Below are positions 63,344 to 64,000 of a DNA stretch of 64,000 bases, piece by piece. Below the pieces are notes generated by a model. That model did no database searches and was not told the origin of the DNA. It saw only the letters and a list, made by a program, of their open reading frames with translations. The number at the start of each line of letters is the position of its first letter. The first letter of the stretch is position 1. The stretch comes from Sphaerisporangium melleum (GTDB lineage: Bacteria > Actinomycetota > Actinomycetes > Streptosporangiales > Streptosporangiaceae): NCBI RefSeq assembly GCF_014646695.1, contig NZ_BMNT01000003.1, positions 173,755 through 237,754 on the forward strand. Direction: 5' to 3'. The translations under genes were made by a program, and so were the position numbers.

Positions 63344-64000
63344 TTGGACAGTAACCGCGCTTTTCATGGCGCAGTCGCGGCCCTCATCGCCGCCACCGTC
63401 CTGAACGGGACGGCCGGAGCGGCCCACGCGATCGTGGAATCGGAGGTCGAGCCGGTCTCCACCATCGCTCCGGAGCTGGAACAGGTCGCTCCCTCGGCCG
63501 AACTGGCCGAGGCGGCAGAACCGGCCGCGGCCACAGCGACAGGAGCACTCGAAACGGCCGGAGCGGTGGAAACGACCGGAGCGACCGAAGCGGTGACGGG
63601 AGCGACGGAGAGCGTACGGCCGCAGGACACGACCACCGTCACCGCCGAGACCGCGGCCGCGGCCGTCGCGCCGCCCGCGTACGCGGAGTGGCCCGCGGCT
63701 CGCCGGGTCCCGGTCTGGACCAGAGCGGGCCTCGCCCCCGCCGGACTGCCGGGGATCGCGCTCGGCGCGCCGGGCACGGCACGCAAGGCGATCCAGGGCG
63801 CACCGGCCGCCGGCTCCGTCACCCGGAGCCGCGCCGCCGCGCACCTGACCCGCGCCGCGAGCAGGATGCGGGCCGCGCACAAGAAGCGGCGGACGCTCCG
63901 GAGCAGGACCGCCGGCAGCCGGGCCGCCACGGCGAGAGCCGGCCGCGAGGCCGCGACGACCGTGCGCGCCGCGACGACCAAGGCCACCGCGAGCGCACGG
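63344..64000 (+). CDS. Secreted Ala/Thr-rich protein, C-terminus cut by window edge
   Basis: 219 codons, open to the window end. The likely start is TTG 63344 with AGGA six bases before; no ATG or GTG fits better. Residues about 8-30 (GAVAALIAATVLNGTAGAAHA) form a signal-peptide-like segment, followed by an Ala/Glu/Thr-rich stretch with irregular ETTGA/EAVTGA-type units and then an Ala/Arg-rich basic region (HKKRRTLRSRTAGSRAATAR). The composition suggests an extended wall-associated or DNA/polyanion-binding tail. No family recognised. An antisense open reading (63364-63987, minus) also exists, but this frame has better third-position G/C use. Confidence 0.55.
   Translation, partial: MDSNRAFHGAVAALIAATVLNGTAGAAHAIVESEVEPVSTIAPELEQVAPSAELAEAAEPAAATATGALETAGAVETTGATEAVTGATESVRPQDTTTVTAETAAAAVAPPAYAEWPAARRVPVWTRAGLAPAGLPGIALGAPGTARKAIQGAPAAGSVTRSRAAAHLTRAASRMRAAHKKRRTLRSRTAGSRAATARAGREAATTVRAATTKATASAR

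Noticed and set aside
63364..63987. Minus-strand open reading of 207 codons
   Set aside because: Ala/Val-rich mirror of the plus-strand secreted gene; no ribosome site or family match.

Overview
The window looks like chromosomal DNA of a high-GC filamentous actinomycete. Evidence: strong G/C bias at third codon positions, frequent GTG and some TTG starts, GC-only hairpin terminators, two genes with leaderless-type promoters, an MsiK-type multi-sugar ABC ATPase with a LacI regulator, and a SWIM/DUF5691/MoxR/DUF5682 cassette typical of Streptomyces-Streptosporangium relatives. Streptosporangiales is my best guess; nothing here proves genus or family. I saw no rRNA, tRNA, CRISPR array, intact mobile element or replication origin.

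Layout. 1-6640 (minus strand): four-gene cassette encoding a SWIM zinc-finger protein, DUF5691, a MoxR AAA+ ATPase and DUF5682 (cut by the left edge). 6751-8038: a small VOC protein, a decayed tyrosine-integrase remnant and a lipoprotein. 8481-15344: a giant secreted protein with 13 tandem DUF7507-type repeats. 15674-27369: housekeeping and redox genes (short cupin, two aldehyde dehydrogenases, an FtsH-like protease with a coupled lipoprotein, an internally deleted pirin, an SDR, an MmyB-type regulator, a VIT1-like transporter). 27550-31054: two paralogous secreted proteins, the first broken by a frameshift.

31391-58487 is a large surface-polysaccharide locus. It holds precursor enzymes (nucleotide-sugar dehydrogenase, RmlA, RmlB, WecE-like aminotransferase, WecD-like acetyltransferase, two epimerases), a MraY/WecA-like initiating transferase, a GT2 and two GT4 glycosyltransferases, two large paralogous membrane proteins, a Wzx-like flippase and a Wzy-like polymerase candidate. 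It also has a sulfotransferase, a NodB-like deacetylase, a SAM methyltransferase, a Wzz/Wzc tyrosine-kinase-like regulator, a low-molecular-weight tyrosine phosphatase and a DUF4012 protein. Together these suggest a Wzx/Wzy-type exopolysaccharide containing an N-acetylated 4-amino-4,6-dideoxyhexose, perhaps sulfated.

58477-60126: two paralogous secreted fibronectin-type proteins, one coupled to the DUF4012 gene and one with an LPLTG sorting signal. 60440-62825: MsiK-type ATPase divergent from a LacI regulator, each with a LacI-type operator. 63344-64000: start of an Ala/Thr-rich secreted protein cut by the right edge.

The observations I rate highest are the Wec-like sugar set in a Gram-positive, the internal deletion of the pirin metal site, the frameshifted secreted paralog, the SWIM/DUF5691/MoxR/DUF5682 cassette with its low-complexity insertions, the integrase remnant, the unanchored DUF7507 repeat protein with a His-rich tail, and the LacI operator pair.
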